A DNA stretch of 64,000 nucleotides from Flavobacteriales bacterium UBA7666. Its GTDB lineage: Bacteria; Bacteroidota; Bacteroidia; Flavobacteriales_D; Crocinitomicaceae. The translations under genes and the position numbers were made by a program. Shown in pieces: positions 34,072 through 43,819 of the stretch (position 1 is its first letter; each line of letters starts with the position of its first letter). Under the pieces are notes generated by a model. The model made no database searches. It saw nothing but the letters and a program-made list of their open reading frames with translations, and was not told where the DNA came from. Location of the stretch: assembly GCA_002483265.1 (NCBI GenBank), contig DLHO01000005.1, positions 47,097 through 111,096 of the forward strand, read 5' to 3'.

Positions 34072-35232
34072 TTACTTATCCAGCCAACTTGTTGCATAGG
34101 AATCATCTTCCATATCAACAGCTGCCTGTGTTAATTTTAAGGGTTTGAAAGTGTCTACCATTACAGCCAACTCTTTCGTTTCTGTTTGTCCGATACTTCT
34201 TTCATAAGCTCCCGGATGCGGTCCATGAGGAATTCCGCCCGGATGCAAAGAAATGTATCCTTTCTCCACATGATTTCTACTCATGAAATCGCCATCTACA
34301 TAATACAATACCTCGTCTGAGTCTATATTACTATGGTTATATGGAGCAGGAATAGAAAGTGGATGATAATCGTACAATCTAGGAACGAATGAACAAATTA
34401 CAAAATTATGTCCTTCAAATGTTTGGTGAACCGGTGGTGGTTGATGCACACGTCCGGTAATCGGTTCAAAATCATGAATGGAGAATGCATACGGGAAACT
34501 AAATCCGTCCCAGCCAATGACATCAAAAGGATGTGAAGCATATTCCAATTCATGCAACATGTTCTCCTTTTTGATTCGAATAGTGAATGTTCCCAATTCA
34601 TCGTGTGTTTCCAATTCAGAAGGAGCTCTTAAATCCCGCTCGCAGAATGGAGAATGCTCCAATAACTGACCGAAATTGTTACGGTAATTGCGTGGGGTAT
34701 AAACCGGAGAAAAGGATTCAACGATAAACAATCGATTTTTCTCTGTTTCAAATTCCATTTGATATATCATTCCGCGGGGAACAACCAAGTAATCTCCATA
34801 ACTGAAAGGAATATTCCCCATCATGGTTCTCAATTTCCCACTTCCTTCATGAATGAAGATCACTTCATCAGCGTCCGCATTCTTGTAGAAATAAGTCTGC
34901 ATGGATTTTCTAGGTGCTGCAACGGCGATATTCAAGTCGTTATTGAAAAGAACTATTTCACGTGATTCTAAAAAATCATCTTTCGGAGCCGCATTGAAAC
35001 CTTTCAACATGCGTGAAGTAATATTCTTATTCACTGCAGGAACAGGAGTCAAATCTTTAAATTCTTTGACTGATTTCACCATAGTTGGTCGGTGCACATG
35101 ATATAACAGTGACGAAAAACCATGAAACCCTTCCGTCCCGAACAGTTGTTCGTAGTACAAATCACCGGATTCCTTGCGGAATTGAGTATGTCTTTTAGGA
35201 GGAATTTTCCCCAAATTAGAGTAAAAAGGCAT
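34072..35232 (-). CDS. hmgA: Homogentisate 1,2-dioxygenase
   Basis: Opens the homogentisate ring to maleylacetoacetate using Fe(II). It has 386 aa, shorter than many proteobacterial and animal forms (about 430-445), but keeps the cupin core: SFSPVYTPRNYRNNFGQLLEHSPFCERDLRAP read in parts, IGWDGFSFPYAFSIHDFEPI, YNHSNIDSDEVLYYVDGDF with iron ligands, and HPGGIPHGPHPGAYE. The last block contains the conserved His pair. It is divergent from the threonine dehydrogenase gene, with about 234 nt between. Fumarylacetoacetase is not in the window. Confidence 0.91.
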   Translation of the reverse strand: MPFYSNLGKIPPKRHTQFRKESGDLYYEQLFGTEGFHGFSSLLYHVHRPTMVKSVKEFKDLTPVPAVNKNITSRMLKGFNAAPKDDFLESREIVLFNNDLNIAVAAPRKSMQTYFYKNADADEVIFIHEGSGKLRTMMGNIPFSYGDYLVVPRGMIYQMEFETEKNRLFIVESFSPVYTPRNYRNNFGQLLEHSPFCERDLRAPSELETHDELGTFTIRIKKENMLHELEYASHPFDVIGWDGFSFPYAFSIHDFEPITGRVHQPPPVHQTFEGHNFVICSFVPRLYDYHPLSIPAPYNHSNIDSDEVLYYVDGDFMSRNHVEKGYISLHPGGIPHGPHPGAYERSIGQTETKELAVMVDTFKPLKLTQAAVDMEDDSYATSWLDK

Positions 35233-35354
35233 GTTTATTTATTTAGTTTTTAACAATTCGACCATAAAAACCGGAGGAACCCATTCGGGGTTTCGAATAA
35301 GTAACCACACTAGTTTTATAGTCAATTCCAACCACATAGTATCTGAAAGTTACA

Positions 35355-35362
35355 CAAAAATA
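35355..35362 (-). promoter_or_regulatory. Possible -7 element of hmgA
   Basis: On the minus strand this reads TATTTTTG, a TAnnTTTG match, about 123 nt before the hmgA ATG. No -33 TTTG is seen at the expected distance, so the assignment is weak. Confidence 0.3.
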
Positions 35363-35419
35363 CCAACAAAAGGAGTGCTAAAAAATGAGAATTGTCAGTT
35401 TTTAACCAAAAGTGAAGAC

Positions 35420-35449
35420 TTTCATTCCATTGAAAAAAAAGTATATTTG
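35420..35449 (+). promoter_or_regulatory. Promoter of the threonine dehydrogenase gene
   Basis: TTTC at 35420-35423, an 18-nt spacer and TATATTTG at 35442-35449, followed by C. The -7 box is a perfect TAnnTTTG match and the -33 differs by one base. The predicted start of transcription is about 12 nt before the ATG at 35467. Confidence 0.58.
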
Positions 35450-35466
35450 CGCTCAAATCGCACCCC

Positions 35467-36399
35467 ATGAAAAAAATTCTGGTTTTAGGCTCTTGCGGAC
35501 AAATCGGTACTGAATTGGTACTTACACTGAGAGAAAAATTTGGTTCTCAAAATGTGGTCGCTGCAGATTTAAAAGATGCATGTCCCGATAATCTTTCAAA
35601 CGGACCATACATTCAATTGGACGCCTTAAATAAGGACTTGGTTCGCGCTTATATTATAGAACAAAAATTCTCAGACGTTTATTTGCTTGCTGCTTTACTT
35701 TCAGCAACTGCAGAGAAGAATCCGGATTTCGCATGGAAATTGAACATGGAAAGTCTGTTTATCATTTTGGATCTTGCTAAGGAAGGGCATATTTCAAAAA
35801 TATTCTGGCCTTCATCAATTGCGGTTTTCGGTCCCACAACTCCCCGATTCAATACACCTCAATATACGGTTATGGAACCGAGCACGGTTTATGGAATTTC
35901 GAAACAAGCCGGTGAAAGATGGTGTGAATACTATTTTAATAAGTTCGGTGTAGATGTTCGCAGTATTCGTTACCCCGGATTGATTTCTTATAAGAGTCTT
36001 CCCGGAGGTGGTACAACGGATTACGCCGTAGACATCTATTATAAGGCAAAAGCAGGAGAACATTTCACCTGTTTCCTGAAAGAAGATACGGCACTTCCGA
36101 TGATGTTTATGGATGATGCCATTCGTGCAACCATTGAATTGATGGAAGCACCAAGTGAAAAAGTAACCATCCGCTCAAGTTATAATCTCTCTGCTTTAAG
36201 CTTTACTCCAAAGCAGATTTTTGAGAGCATCCAAAAAGTAGTTCCCTCGTTTACAATTAATTACGAGCCAGACTTCCGACAAGCCATTGCTGATTCATGG
36301 CCTGCGTCTATTGATGATACGTATGCTCGTGAAAATTGGGGATGGAAAGAGAGTTATGATTTAGACAAAACAACTAGTGAAATGTTAAATAACTTATGA
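35467..36399 (+). CDS. L-threonine 3-dehydrogenase, SDR type (NAD-dependent)
   Basis: A 310-aa cytosolic extended-SDR protein. The Rossmann motif is VLGSCGQIGTELVLTL (residues 5-20), and the catalytic pair in the VYGISKQAGERWCEYY block is Tyr142 and Lys146. Further features are SSIAVFGPTTPRF with the active-site Ser, and YKAKAGEHFTCFLKEDTALP near the C-terminus. This is the SDR threonine dehydrogenase branch described in flavobacteria, unrelated to the zinc-dependent E. coli Tdh. It oxidises threonine to 2-amino-3-ketobutyrate. It is divergent from hmgA, with its own good promoter. A UDP-sugar epimerase of similar fold is the alternative but fits the late blocks less well. Confidence 0.82.
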   Translation: MKKILVLGSCGQIGTELVLTLREKFGSQNVVAADLKDACPDNLSNGPYIQLDALNKDLVRAYIIEQKFSDVYLLAALLSATAEKNPDFAWKLNMESLFIILDLAKEGHISKIFWPSSIAVFGPTTPRFNTPQYTVMEPSTVYGISKQAGERWCEYYFNKFGVDVRSIRYPGLISYKSLPGGGTTDYAVDIYYKAKAGEHFTCFLKEDTALPMMFMDDAIRATIELMEAPSEKVTIRSSYNLSALSFTPKQIFESIQKVVPSFTINYEPDFRQAIADSWPASIDDTYARENWGWKESYDLDKTTSEMLNNL

Positions 36400-36533
36400 T
36401 TTAGGTCTAAAAAAATCAAACTATCCTTTGTTAATCGAAAAAAAAAAGCCCTTCAGCGAAATTTTGCGCGTATTTAGGCAACTATAACAAAATAATTCTA
36501 TCTTTAGAATGCGCTACAAAACTAATTCAAAAC

Positions 36534-37412
36534 ATGTGGAAGTATAAACAAGTCGGACTCGTTGTTTTTTTCCTGTCACTACTTATGATTGCTAAAGCAT
36601 CTCCAATTACGGATCAAGATGGTAAGCTGAATGTTACAGATGAAAAAGGAAGAAAGCAAGGCAAGTGGATTTACTACGGTAAAGACCGTCCTGATTCTGG
36701 TATTCCCGCGAACGGTAAAGTAGAAGAAGGAAAGTATGTGGATGACCGTAAAGAAGGCATTTGGATTAAATATCATACAGATGGAATGACTCCGTCTCTC
36801 AAAGGAAATTACGAAAACAATCGCCCGAAAGGACCATTTACTCGTTATTGGTCAAATGGCCAGCCGAAAGAGAAGGGTAATTTCGAGAAAAACATCTATA
36901 AAGATTCTTTGATCCGTTATTACGAGAACGGTCAACCTTCTTACCAAGGAAAATACAATGAAATCGGAAAAGAAAACGGTAAGATCCGTTATTATTATCC
37001 GAATGGCCAATTGGAATACGAATACGATTCTAATAATGGTGTAATCTCCGGAAAAGCTGTACGTTACTATGAAAATGGTGATGTAAAAGAAATTGCTTAT
37101 TACGACGGTTCTGGTACTCAAACAAAAACGGAAGCAAAAGATCCTGTTCACCCAATGGTGAAAGTGAAAGATCCGGGACAATCAAAAGAAAAAGCTCCAA
37201 ACATTGGTGGAACTCCGAAAACACAAGGTGTGAAATGGTCTCCAAATGGATACAACAAAGTCTATAACAATGACGGAGAAATCTGGCAAGACGGAGAATT
37301 CAAGAACGGCGCACTTTGGGATGGAAAAGTATATGTCTATGACAACGACGGAATTCTTCTAAAAGTAAAAGTGTACAAAGGTGGTGTATACCATTCTGAC
37401 GGACAATTATAA
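36534..37412 (+). CDS. Exported MORN-type repeat protein
   Basis: A 292-aa protein with a signal peptide (about 1-22, ends IAKAS). Residues about 35-180 are six or seven degenerate MORN-type repeats with the pattern G-x-W/F-x-x-Y-x-x-x-G-x-x: GKWIYYGKDRPDSG, EGIWIKYHTDG, GPFTRYWSNGQPKEKG, YENGQPSYQGKYN, GKIRYYYPNGQLEYE and GKAVRYYENGDVKE. A Pro/Lys-rich linker (KDPGQSKEKAPN) leads to further repeats at the C-terminus (YNKVYNNDGEIWQDGEFKNG). Related proteins are called YwqK-like antitoxins in databases, but that label has no support here. Envelope location likely; partner unknown. Confidence 0.75.
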   Translation: MWKYKQVGLVVFFLSLLMIAKASPITDQDGKLNVTDEKGRKQGKWIYYGKDRPDSGIPANGKVEEGKYVDDRKEGIWIKYHTDGMTPSLKGNYENNRPKGPFTRYWSNGQPKEKGNFEKNIYKDSLIRYYENGQPSYQGKYNEIGKENGKIRYYYPNGQLEYEYDSNNGVISGKAVRYYENGDVKEIAYYDGSGTQTKTEAKDPVHPMVKVKDPGQSKEKAPNIGGTPKTQGVKWSPNGYNKVYNNDGEIWQDGEFKNGALWDGKVYVYDNDGILLKVKVYKGGVYHSDGQL

Positions 37413-37763
37413 AAAGCAACCAAGACACAAATTATATAAAGATCTCTTCTGCTTCGGTGGAAGGGATTTTTTTGTTTAACCACATAGATATATAGGCCAC
37501 ATGGTTTTTGCTTTTGAAGTTTCAATAAATTCGTTTGAGACTGTTTGTTTCGGTGGAAGGATTTTTAATTTAACTACCACATAGATGCATAGGGTACATA
37601 GCTTTAATTTGAAACTATATAAGCAAGATCTAAATTTATTTGGATCTCAAGAACAAGAAAACCACCATAATTGGAATAAAGGAATTCGGGTACAGCTCAA
37701 AAGGAAATATTCTATTAATCCATAACTATCGAACCCTACTATATCTTTGATGTGGTTCAAGAA
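37413..37763. repeat. Intergenic region with a ~68-bp direct repeat
   Basis: Two imperfect copies, starting about 37452 and 37548 (96-nt period), share TTCGGTGGAAGG, then a T-rich stretch, ACCACATAGAT(A/G)(T/C)ATAGG and CACAT/TACATAG. Similar ACCACATAGA(x)ACATAG sequences are dispersed in many Bacteroidota genomes, as I recall. No gene is supported in this 350-nt gap, and I see no terminator for the MORN gene. Confidence 0.65.
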
Positions 37764-38675
37764 TTACGGTCTATCCCAGAATTTGGGCTCTGTAAAACGG
37801 ATAATCGAAATGAAATTGTTGCTGACTTCTCTCATGATAATTGAATACAACAAACCGGTCAATCCGCTGTAAACAATTTGATACTCCGTAATAAAAACTC
37901 CATCTTTGTAAATGAGTTTTGACTGCAGATTTCCAAAGGTATCATACGTATAGCGTGATTCGGATGTGGGAGTCGGATCGGTATTCTTGTAAACAGAAAC
38001 ATTCTCGATCAGCCCTTTATCAGAGTATTTATAAATTGTGGTCAATCGATTTCGGGTAATGGTAAACAATTCTTCTTCACGCGCCAAATAACCCAAACTA
38101 TCCAGGTATTTTGTTACTTCCAGATACTGATTCCCATAACTATTGAATACTTTCTTCTTATACTGCCCTTCGTACAATTGATAGTCCATCGTTTCGGTGT
38201 TCCAAAGCAGACTTCTCTCGATCAAAGGTTTTAGTATACTGTTCATGGTATCAATATCCCGGAAAACTTCTTCTTTAACTACCTGTCCGTTGGAATTATA
38301 AGTATAATAGGTAGAAAGGAATCCTCTTTTCTGACTGATTCGTTTGCGTACCATTCTACCGTCTTGTGTATAATCGTAAAAGCGCACATTGGTATCCGTA
38401 ACCTGATCACCCTTCGAAGTTTGATAATGTCTTACCAAATTTCCAAGCGTATCAAAATCAAATACGTAGACGTAATCGGATTCACGCATGATATCTCCCT
38501 GCTTCTTAAACGTAAACTTTCCATGAATTTCCTTGATCTTACTCCCTTTCACAAAATGGGTGTTAAAGAACGGAATATCAGTAAAAGCAACCCCTTTCGT
38601 ATTCTCTAAAAGTTGTGCGGAGGATGGTGAAACGATAAAAAGAAAGAACAAAAAAAAGCTATACTTGAAAATCAT
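37764..38675 (-). CDS. Exported protein with YD/RHS-like repeats, unknown function
   Basis: A 303-aa protein. The signal peptide starts at MIFKYSFFLFFLFIVSPSSAQ (start at 38675; 10 more upstream residues are possible). The body has repeated Y-x-Y-x-x-x-G motifs: VRFYDYTQDGRMVRKR, YYTYNSNGQVVKEEVF, TTIYKYSDKGLIENVSVY and YTYDTFGNLQSKLIYKDG. These resemble YD (RHS-type) repeats but are too few to form a shell and there is no toxin tail. A simple beta-hairpin repeat protein in the envelope is likely. It lies just downstream of nuoN with a 57-nt gap. Confidence 0.65.
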   Translation of the reverse strand: MIFKYSFFLFFLFIVSPSSAQLLENTKGVAFTDIPFFNTHFVKGSKIKEIHGKFTFKKQGDIMRESDYVYVFDFDTLGNLVRHYQTSKGDQVTDTNVRFYDYTQDGRMVRKRISQKRGFLSTYYTYNSNGQVVKEEVFRDIDTMNSILKPLIERSLLWNTETMDYQLYEGQYKKKVFNSYGNQYLEVTKYLDSLGYLAREEELFTITRNRLTTIYKYSDKGLIENVSVYKNTDPTPTSESRYTYDTFGNLQSKLIYKDGVFITEYQIVYSGLTGLLYSIIMREVSNNFISIIRFTEPKFWDRP

Positions 38676-38732
38676 AACACAAAAATGGGTTGAATTTCGA
38701 AGCATAGCTAGTATTTTAAGAAAAATTGGAAT

Positions 38733-40115
38733 CTAATAAAGCAAAGGAAGAATAAAACTGAATCCCAACGTTCCCACCAATGCAACTAGCATAACAGCAA
38801 TTGTAAGTGGTGATAACTTGATTTTTTCTTGTTCCTGTTCTGCCGGAGAAGCGATTGTTACAATCACTTTCAGGTAGTAATAAATACTGATTCCTGAATT
38901 GATCAAAGCAATGATCACTAACCAGGAAGCACTTGCCCATGCTGAAGAGAACAAAACGTACTTTGCAAAGAATCCGGATGTTGGTGGAATTCCGGCAAGT
39001 GATAATAAGGAAACAATCCCAACAATTGCCAGAAACGGATTCCGTTTACCCAATCCTTTCAATCCATCAATTCGATCTTCTGAATCATTTACAGCAATGG
39101 CTACAGCAATGATTCCCACGATAGAGAAACCGTATGAGAACATGTAGAACCACAAAATCGGTGATGAATAATTGAAATCCAGTTGAGAAACAAATAAAAG
39201 CAAGGTGTATCCAACATGCGTAATGGAAGAATATGCCAATAAACGCTTAAACTTCACTTGACGCAAGGCCGATAAATTACCCACAAAGAGGGTAATAATG
39301 ATCATTACTACCAATGCACCATTCCAGAAATCCATTAGTTCTCCCAATCCAAAACAAACGGAGAACATTTTAAGGAATGCATAGAATGCCGCCATCTTTA
39401 CAACAGATGCCATAAATCCGGTTACAGCCGGTGGTGCTCCATCATAAACGTCCGGACTCCAAAAATGGAAAGGTGCAGCACCCACTTTGAAAATAAAGGA
39501 TGCCATGATCAACAAAACTCCAATCATTAGAATCGGACTTAAAGTCTCCATTTCCTGAATTTTCATTTGGATTTCTATCAATTTGAAAGTTCCTGTTGCT
39601 CCGTAAACCCAAGCCAATCCGAATAAGAAAATTCCTGTTGCGAATGAACCTGTTAAGAAGTATTTTAAAGATGCTTCCGAAGATCGTACATCTGCTTTGT
39701 TACTTCCTGCCATGACGTAAATGGGAATGGAAAGGATTTCTAATCCGAGGAAGAACATAAACATGTCTGTATATGCAGTCATGATCATTGCTCCTGTTGC
39801 AGAAAACATCAACAATCCAATATACTCGCCGGTGTGTTCCGGATTTTCTTTAAAACGTTCGTATCCGATACCAATAATCAACAGTGATAAGACACAGATT
39901 GCCAAACTAAAAAGCAACGCACCCTGATCAAATGCTAATCCTTCGTAAGTTAGGAAATCAAAAAACGCTTTTCCTGTTTGAAGCTGTCCGATAATAACGA
40001 TAATAGCAGCCAATAGACCCGCCATTGCAGAACCTACAACTAACCAAGGTTTCTTTGCAAAAGCAGCAAATAAGGAAATCAATCCACTGGCAAAAACAAT
40101 TAATAATGCATCCAT
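38733..40115 (-). CDS. nuoN: NADH-quinone oxidoreductase subunit N
   Basis: A 460-aa antiporter-like membrane subunit of complex I that contributes to proton translocation. About 14 hydrophobic segments. The family block is APFHFWSPDVYDGAPPAVTGFM, with LAYSSITHVGY and GIPPTSGFFAKYVLF downstream. It is the last gene of the nuoA-N operon, 1 nt after nuoM. No terminator is evident after it. Confidence 0.93.
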   Translation of the reverse strand: MDALLIVFASGLISLFAAFAKKPWLVVGSAMAGLLAAIIVIIGQLQTGKAFFDFLTYEGLAFDQGALLFSLAICVLSLLIIGIGYERFKENPEHTGEYIGLLMFSATGAMIMTAYTDMFMFFLGLEILSIPIYVMAGSNKADVRSSEASLKYFLTGSFATGIFLFGLAWVYGATGTFKLIEIQMKIQEMETLSPILMIGVLLIMASFIFKVGAAPFHFWSPDVYDGAPPAVTGFMASVVKMAAFYAFLKMFSVCFGLGELMDFWNGALVVMIIITLFVGNLSALRQVKFKRLLAYSSITHVGYTLLLFVSQLDFNYSSPILWFYMFSYGFSIVGIIAVAIAVNDSEDRIDGLKGLGKRNPFLAIVGIVSLLSLAGIPPTSGFFAKYVLFSSAWASASWLVIIALINSGISIYYYLKVIVTIASPAEQEQEKIKLSPLTIAVMLVALVGTLGFSFILPLLY

Positions 40116-40116
40116 A

Positions 40117-41562
40117 TTATAAACCTGAAGGTGTTGAAACTGTTTCTAATACTATTTTTAAACTTGGATTCACGAAATCCGTAATGATTGCCGGATAAAC
40201 TCCTAAGATCACCACTGCAATAATGATAATTGCCAAAACAATTAACTCGGACCAATGTAAATCAGCAAACTGATCTCTTGTAACCGGCCCATACATGCTT
40301 AATTGATAAGCACGGAACGTGTAAACTGCTCCAAGGATCAAGGTTGTTCCTGCGATGATTCCAATTATCATATCAAACTGAACCAATCCTTTCAACATCA
40401 AGAATTCTCCGATGAAACCACTTGTTAATGGAACTGAAACAGAAGCAAATGCCAATACTGCAAACCAGAAAGCAAATTTCGGAGCTTGTTTTGCAAAACC
40501 ACCCAAATCAGGCAGGTTTCTCGTTCCTGTTCTGCGCTCAATAATTTCTACAGCTAAGAATAATCCTACAGCTACCAAACCGTGATTAACGATTTGAACC
40601 ATGCTTCCGGATAATGCATCAAAATCCCAAACCATAATTGCAGCAGCAATTAAACCAACGTGAGACATGGAAGCAAACGCAAATACGCGCTTCATATCTT
40701 TTTGTTTGATGGCGATAATTGCACCGTAAACCACTCCGATAGTTGCAAGAATGATAACAGGATATTGCAGGCAAGACATTGCTTCCGGAAATAAAGGAAT
40801 CATCCAGCGGATCATTCCGTACAAAGCCATTTTCAGCATAATTCCCGATAATAACATGGTTCCAGCCATTGGCGACTTGGTATAGGTATCAGGTTGCCAT
40901 GTATGGAATGGGAAGATTGGAATTTTAATTGCGAATGCTAAGAAGAATCCAAGAGCTAACCAACAAGCTGTTTTTGAAGTCAAGATTACTGCTTTCAAAT
41001 CTTCGATCTGGAAAGATGCTGCATTTACTTTTAATCCGATCAGGGCTGCCAACATAGCAAGAGACCCCACAAAGGTGTAAATGAAGAATTTCATCAATGC
41101 TGCCTTTCTTTCCGGGGCACCAAACCACCAGGAAATTAAGAAAATCGGAATTAAAGTGATTTCCCAGAAAACATAGAACCATAATCCGTCCATTGAAATG
41201 AACACACCGATCAATCCCAATTGCATGAAGAAAACCATACTCGTAAACAAGCGATTTTCTGCGAGTTCATTTTTAAAATTAGAGACTAAGATCAAGGGAA
41301 CCAAAACTGCTGTCAATAGCAACATCAATAATGAAATTCCATCGTATCCAAAACTCATGGTGATTCCGGTACTGCGAAGCCATTCCTCTTTGTTTCCAAA
41401 TAAATGAACTGTTCCATCGTTGCTGTACTGCATCATACATGCTATTACAACACCTAAAACGGCAAGCGAACCGATAATTCCGTATGCACGAACGCCACTT
41501 TTAGGGACGATCAATACCGATAACGCAAAGAAAACTGGTAATATAAATAAAAGTACTTCCAC
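40117..41562 (-). CDS. nuoM: NADH-quinone oxidoreductase subunit M
   Basis: A 481-aa antiporter-like proton-pumping subunit. Key segments are YVFWEITLIPIFLISWWFG with the conserved Glu, FAIKIPIFPFHTWQPDTYTKSP with the conserved Lys-x-Pro, and FASMSHVGL. FAFWFAVLAFASVSVPLTSGF lies near the C-terminus. It lies 3 nt after nuoL and 1 nt before nuoN. Confidence 0.94.
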   Translation of the reverse strand: MEVLLFILPVFFALSVLIVPKSGVRAYGIIGSLAVLGVVIACMMQYSNDGTVHLFGNKEEWLRSTGITMSFGYDGISLLMLLLTAVLVPLILVSNFKNELAENRLFTSMVFFMQLGLIGVFISMDGLWFYVFWEITLIPIFLISWWFGAPERKAALMKFFIYTFVGSLAMLAALIGLKVNAASFQIEDLKAVILTSKTACWLALGFFLAFAIKIPIFPFHTWQPDTYTKSPMAGTMLLSGIMLKMALYGMIRWMIPLFPEAMSCLQYPVIILATIGVVYGAIIAIKQKDMKRVFAFASMSHVGLIAAAIMVWDFDALSGSMVQIVNHGLVAVGLFLAVEIIERRTGTRNLPDLGGFAKQAPKFAFWFAVLAFASVSVPLTSGFIGEFLMLKGLVQFDMIIGIIAGTTLILGAVYTFRAYQLSMYGPVTRDQFADLHWSELIVLAIIIIAVVILGVYPAIITDFVNPSLKIVLETVSTPSGL

Positions 41563-41565
41563 GTA

Positions 41566-43485
41566 TTAGTTTTTAGAATAGATAATGTAATAAACGATCA
41601 ACCCGATGATTCCAAAAACCATCCAAAGAATGTAGTTATCCGTTCTTCCTGTTTGAATTTTGCGAACCAAATCGCCCGATTTTCCAATCACTTTTCCGAT
41701 ACTCACTACTCCGCGGTGCAAGAATGCTCCTTCAAAGTAATGTGCTCCTTTTTCTGAAAGCCAGAGAATTGGTTTCACAAATAAGAAATCGTAGATCTCA
41801 TCGAAGTATAATTTCATTGCAGAAGCTTTTTCCCATCCTTTCACCTGAGCATCTTCTTTAGGAATACTGTTTTTCTTCACGTAAACGATATACGTAATAA
41901 TTGCAATAATTACTGCCATTGCTCCTGCAGCAACCATCAGCATCAAAGTCGTATTCGGATCACCGTGTTCTCCAACAGCCATTCCTGCTACATTATGAGC
42001 ATAATGATGAGACAACCAATGAGTTCCACTGTGTAAGAAAACTCCCGGTAAATTCAACAATCCACCAACAACGGAAAGAATAGCCAAAATAACCAATGGC
42101 AATGTCATGGAAGCTGGTGCTTCATGCAAGTGGTGTTCTTGTTCGTGTGTTCCACGGAATGTTCCGAAGAAAGTAACGAAGTACAAACGGAACATATAGA
42201 TTGCTGTCAAAGCAGAACTGAACATCAACGCGAAGTACACGAATTTGTGTGATTCGAATGCATGACCGATAATTTCATCTTTCGAGTAGAACCCGGAAAG
42301 TAAGGGAATCCCTGAAATTGCTAACGTTCCAATTAAAAAGGTAATATGTGTAATTGGAATTTTCTTGCGCAAACCACCCATTTTACGAATATCTTGTTCG
42401 TCAGACATCGCATGGATTACACTTCCTGAACCTAAGAACAACAATGCTTTGAAGAATGCATGTGTTGTAACGTGGAACATAGCAGCGGTGTAAGCTCCCA
42501 TTCCCAATGCTACGAACAACATTCCCAATTGAGAAACTGTCGAATAAGCCAATACTTTTTTGATGTCGTTTTGGCGCATGGCAATGAATGCCGCAACAAT
42601 CGAAGTTGCCAAACCAATATACAACATGATATCTTTTGTCAGGTGAGCACCCTCCAATTCGAATAAGTAATTGGAGCGAACCGTTAAGAAGATACCAGCC
42701 GTTACCATCGTAGCAGCGTGGATCAATGCAGAAACAGGAGTTGGACCAGCCATCGCATCGGGTAACCAAGTAAACAATGGAATTTGAGCCGATTTACCGG
42801 TTGCACCAATGAATAAACAGATTGTAATTCCAAAGATCAACATTTCAGAGATCTCGAATCCTTCTGTCATTACTGCTTTTGCAACTTCTCCGTATTCAAG
42901 TGTTCCGAATTTTCCAAGAATTAAAAACAATCCAATCAATAGACCTAAGTCACCAATTCGGTTCATGATGAATGCCTTTCGCGCAGCCAAAGTGTTTTTG
43001 AAATCCTGATACCAGAATCCGATCAACAAATAAGAACAGATTCCTACACCTTCCCATCCGAAGAACAACATGAAGTAGTTGCTTCCCAAAACCAAGGTCA
43101 ACATGGCAAAGATGAAGAGATTCAAGTACGTAAAGAACTTGTAATATCCTGCATCGTGCTTCATATATCCCATCGAAAACAAGTGAATCAAAGTTCCCAC
43201 ACCGGTAACAATGAGGGTCATCCACATGGATAAATTATCTGCAAAAAGGCGTGCATTCAAAGAAAACGAGCTTGTTTTGATCATTGTGAACAAATGAACC
43301 GTTACAGGTTCACCATGTTGAACGCTCATAAAAGCCATTAGAGCAAGAACAAACGAAATAGCCATTACACCTGTAGCAATTGTTCCTACAACCACTTTTG
43401 AAAGTGATTTTCCTATCGTACCATTAATAAAAGCTCCAATCAGAGGAAGCAAAAGAATCAAAGGCAGTAATTGTGATACCGACAT
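41566..43485 (-). CDS. nuoL: NADH-quinone oxidoreductase subunit L
   Basis: A 639-aa subunit, the largest antiporter-like unit with the lateral helix. It has LFFGWEGVGICSYLLIGFWY with the conserved Glu, GKSAQIPLFTWLPDAMAGPT with the conserved Lys, and SALIHAATMVTAG and YSTVSQLGM. The C-terminal part (about 540-639), including KGWEKASAMKLYFDEIYDF, forms the lateral helix region and ends in a last membrane segment (LWMVFGIIGLIVYYIIY). Length is normal. Confidence 0.95.
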   Translation of the reverse strand: MSVSQLLPLILLLPLIGAFINGTIGKSLSKVVVGTIATGVMAISFVLALMAFMSVQHGEPVTVHLFTMIKTSSFSLNARLFADNLSMWMTLIVTGVGTLIHLFSMGYMKHDAGYYKFFTYLNLFIFAMLTLVLGSNYFMLFFGWEGVGICSYLLIGFWYQDFKNTLAARKAFIMNRIGDLGLLIGLFLILGKFGTLEYGEVAKAVMTEGFEISEMLIFGITICLFIGATGKSAQIPLFTWLPDAMAGPTPVSALIHAATMVTAGIFLTVRSNYLFELEGAHLTKDIMLYIGLATSIVAAFIAMRQNDIKKVLAYSTVSQLGMLFVALGMGAYTAAMFHVTTHAFFKALLFLGSGSVIHAMSDEQDIRKMGGLRKKIPITHITFLIGTLAISGIPLLSGFYSKDEIIGHAFESHKFVYFALMFSSALTAIYMFRLYFVTFFGTFRGTHEQEHHLHEAPASMTLPLVILAILSVVGGLLNLPGVFLHSGTHWLSHHYAHNVAGMAVGEHGDPNTTLMLMVAAGAMAVIIAIITYIVYVKKNSIPKEDAQVKGWEKASAMKLYFDEIYDFLFVKPILWLSEKGAHYFEGAFLHRGVVSIGKVIGKSGDLVRKIQTGRTDNYILWMVFGIIGLIVYYIIYSKN

Positions 43486-43488
43486 GTT

Positions 43489-43818
43489 TTAGTTTTTTAA
43501 TTTATTAAACAATCGAATATCTGTTGAACGCGTATTTCGGTAAAGAAGTACCAAAATAGACAGACCCACCGTAGCTTCTGCGGCCGCAACCACCATGATG
43601 AAGAATACAAAGAGTTGTCCGTCTGCCTGTCCGAAATAAGTTGAAAAAGCTACAAGTAACAAATTCACCGCGTTGAGCATTAATTCAATGCACATCAATA
43701 AAATGATTGCATTTTTTCTGTAAAGCACTCCAAAAACACCAATCACGAACAATGCCGTAGCAAGTACCATGTAGTGTTCAATCTTTACTCCTGATTCAAA
43801 TAATGTCGCTAATAACAT
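43489..43818 (-). CDS. nuoK: NADH-quinone oxidoreductase subunit K
   Basis: A 109-aa membrane subunit with three hydrophobic helices (VLATALFVIGVFGVLYRK, AIILLMCIELMLNAVNLLL and LFVFFIMVVAAAEATVGLSI). The conserved membrane Glu residues in helices 2 and 3 (CIELMLN and AAAEATVG) needed for the proton wire are both present. nuoJ upstream is separated by 1 nt. Confidence 0.94.
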   Translation of the reverse strand: MLLATLFESGVKIEHYMVLATALFVIGVFGVLYRKNAIILLMCIELMLNAVNLLLVAFSTYFGQADGQLFVFFIMVVAAAEATVGLSILVLLYRNTRSTDIRLFNKLKN

Positions 43819-43819
43819 A

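Noticed and set aside
36534..37412. Toxin-antitoxin function for the MORN repeat protein (YwqK-type label)
   Set aside because: It has a signal peptide and no adjacent toxin gene; the label would rest only on repeat similarity.
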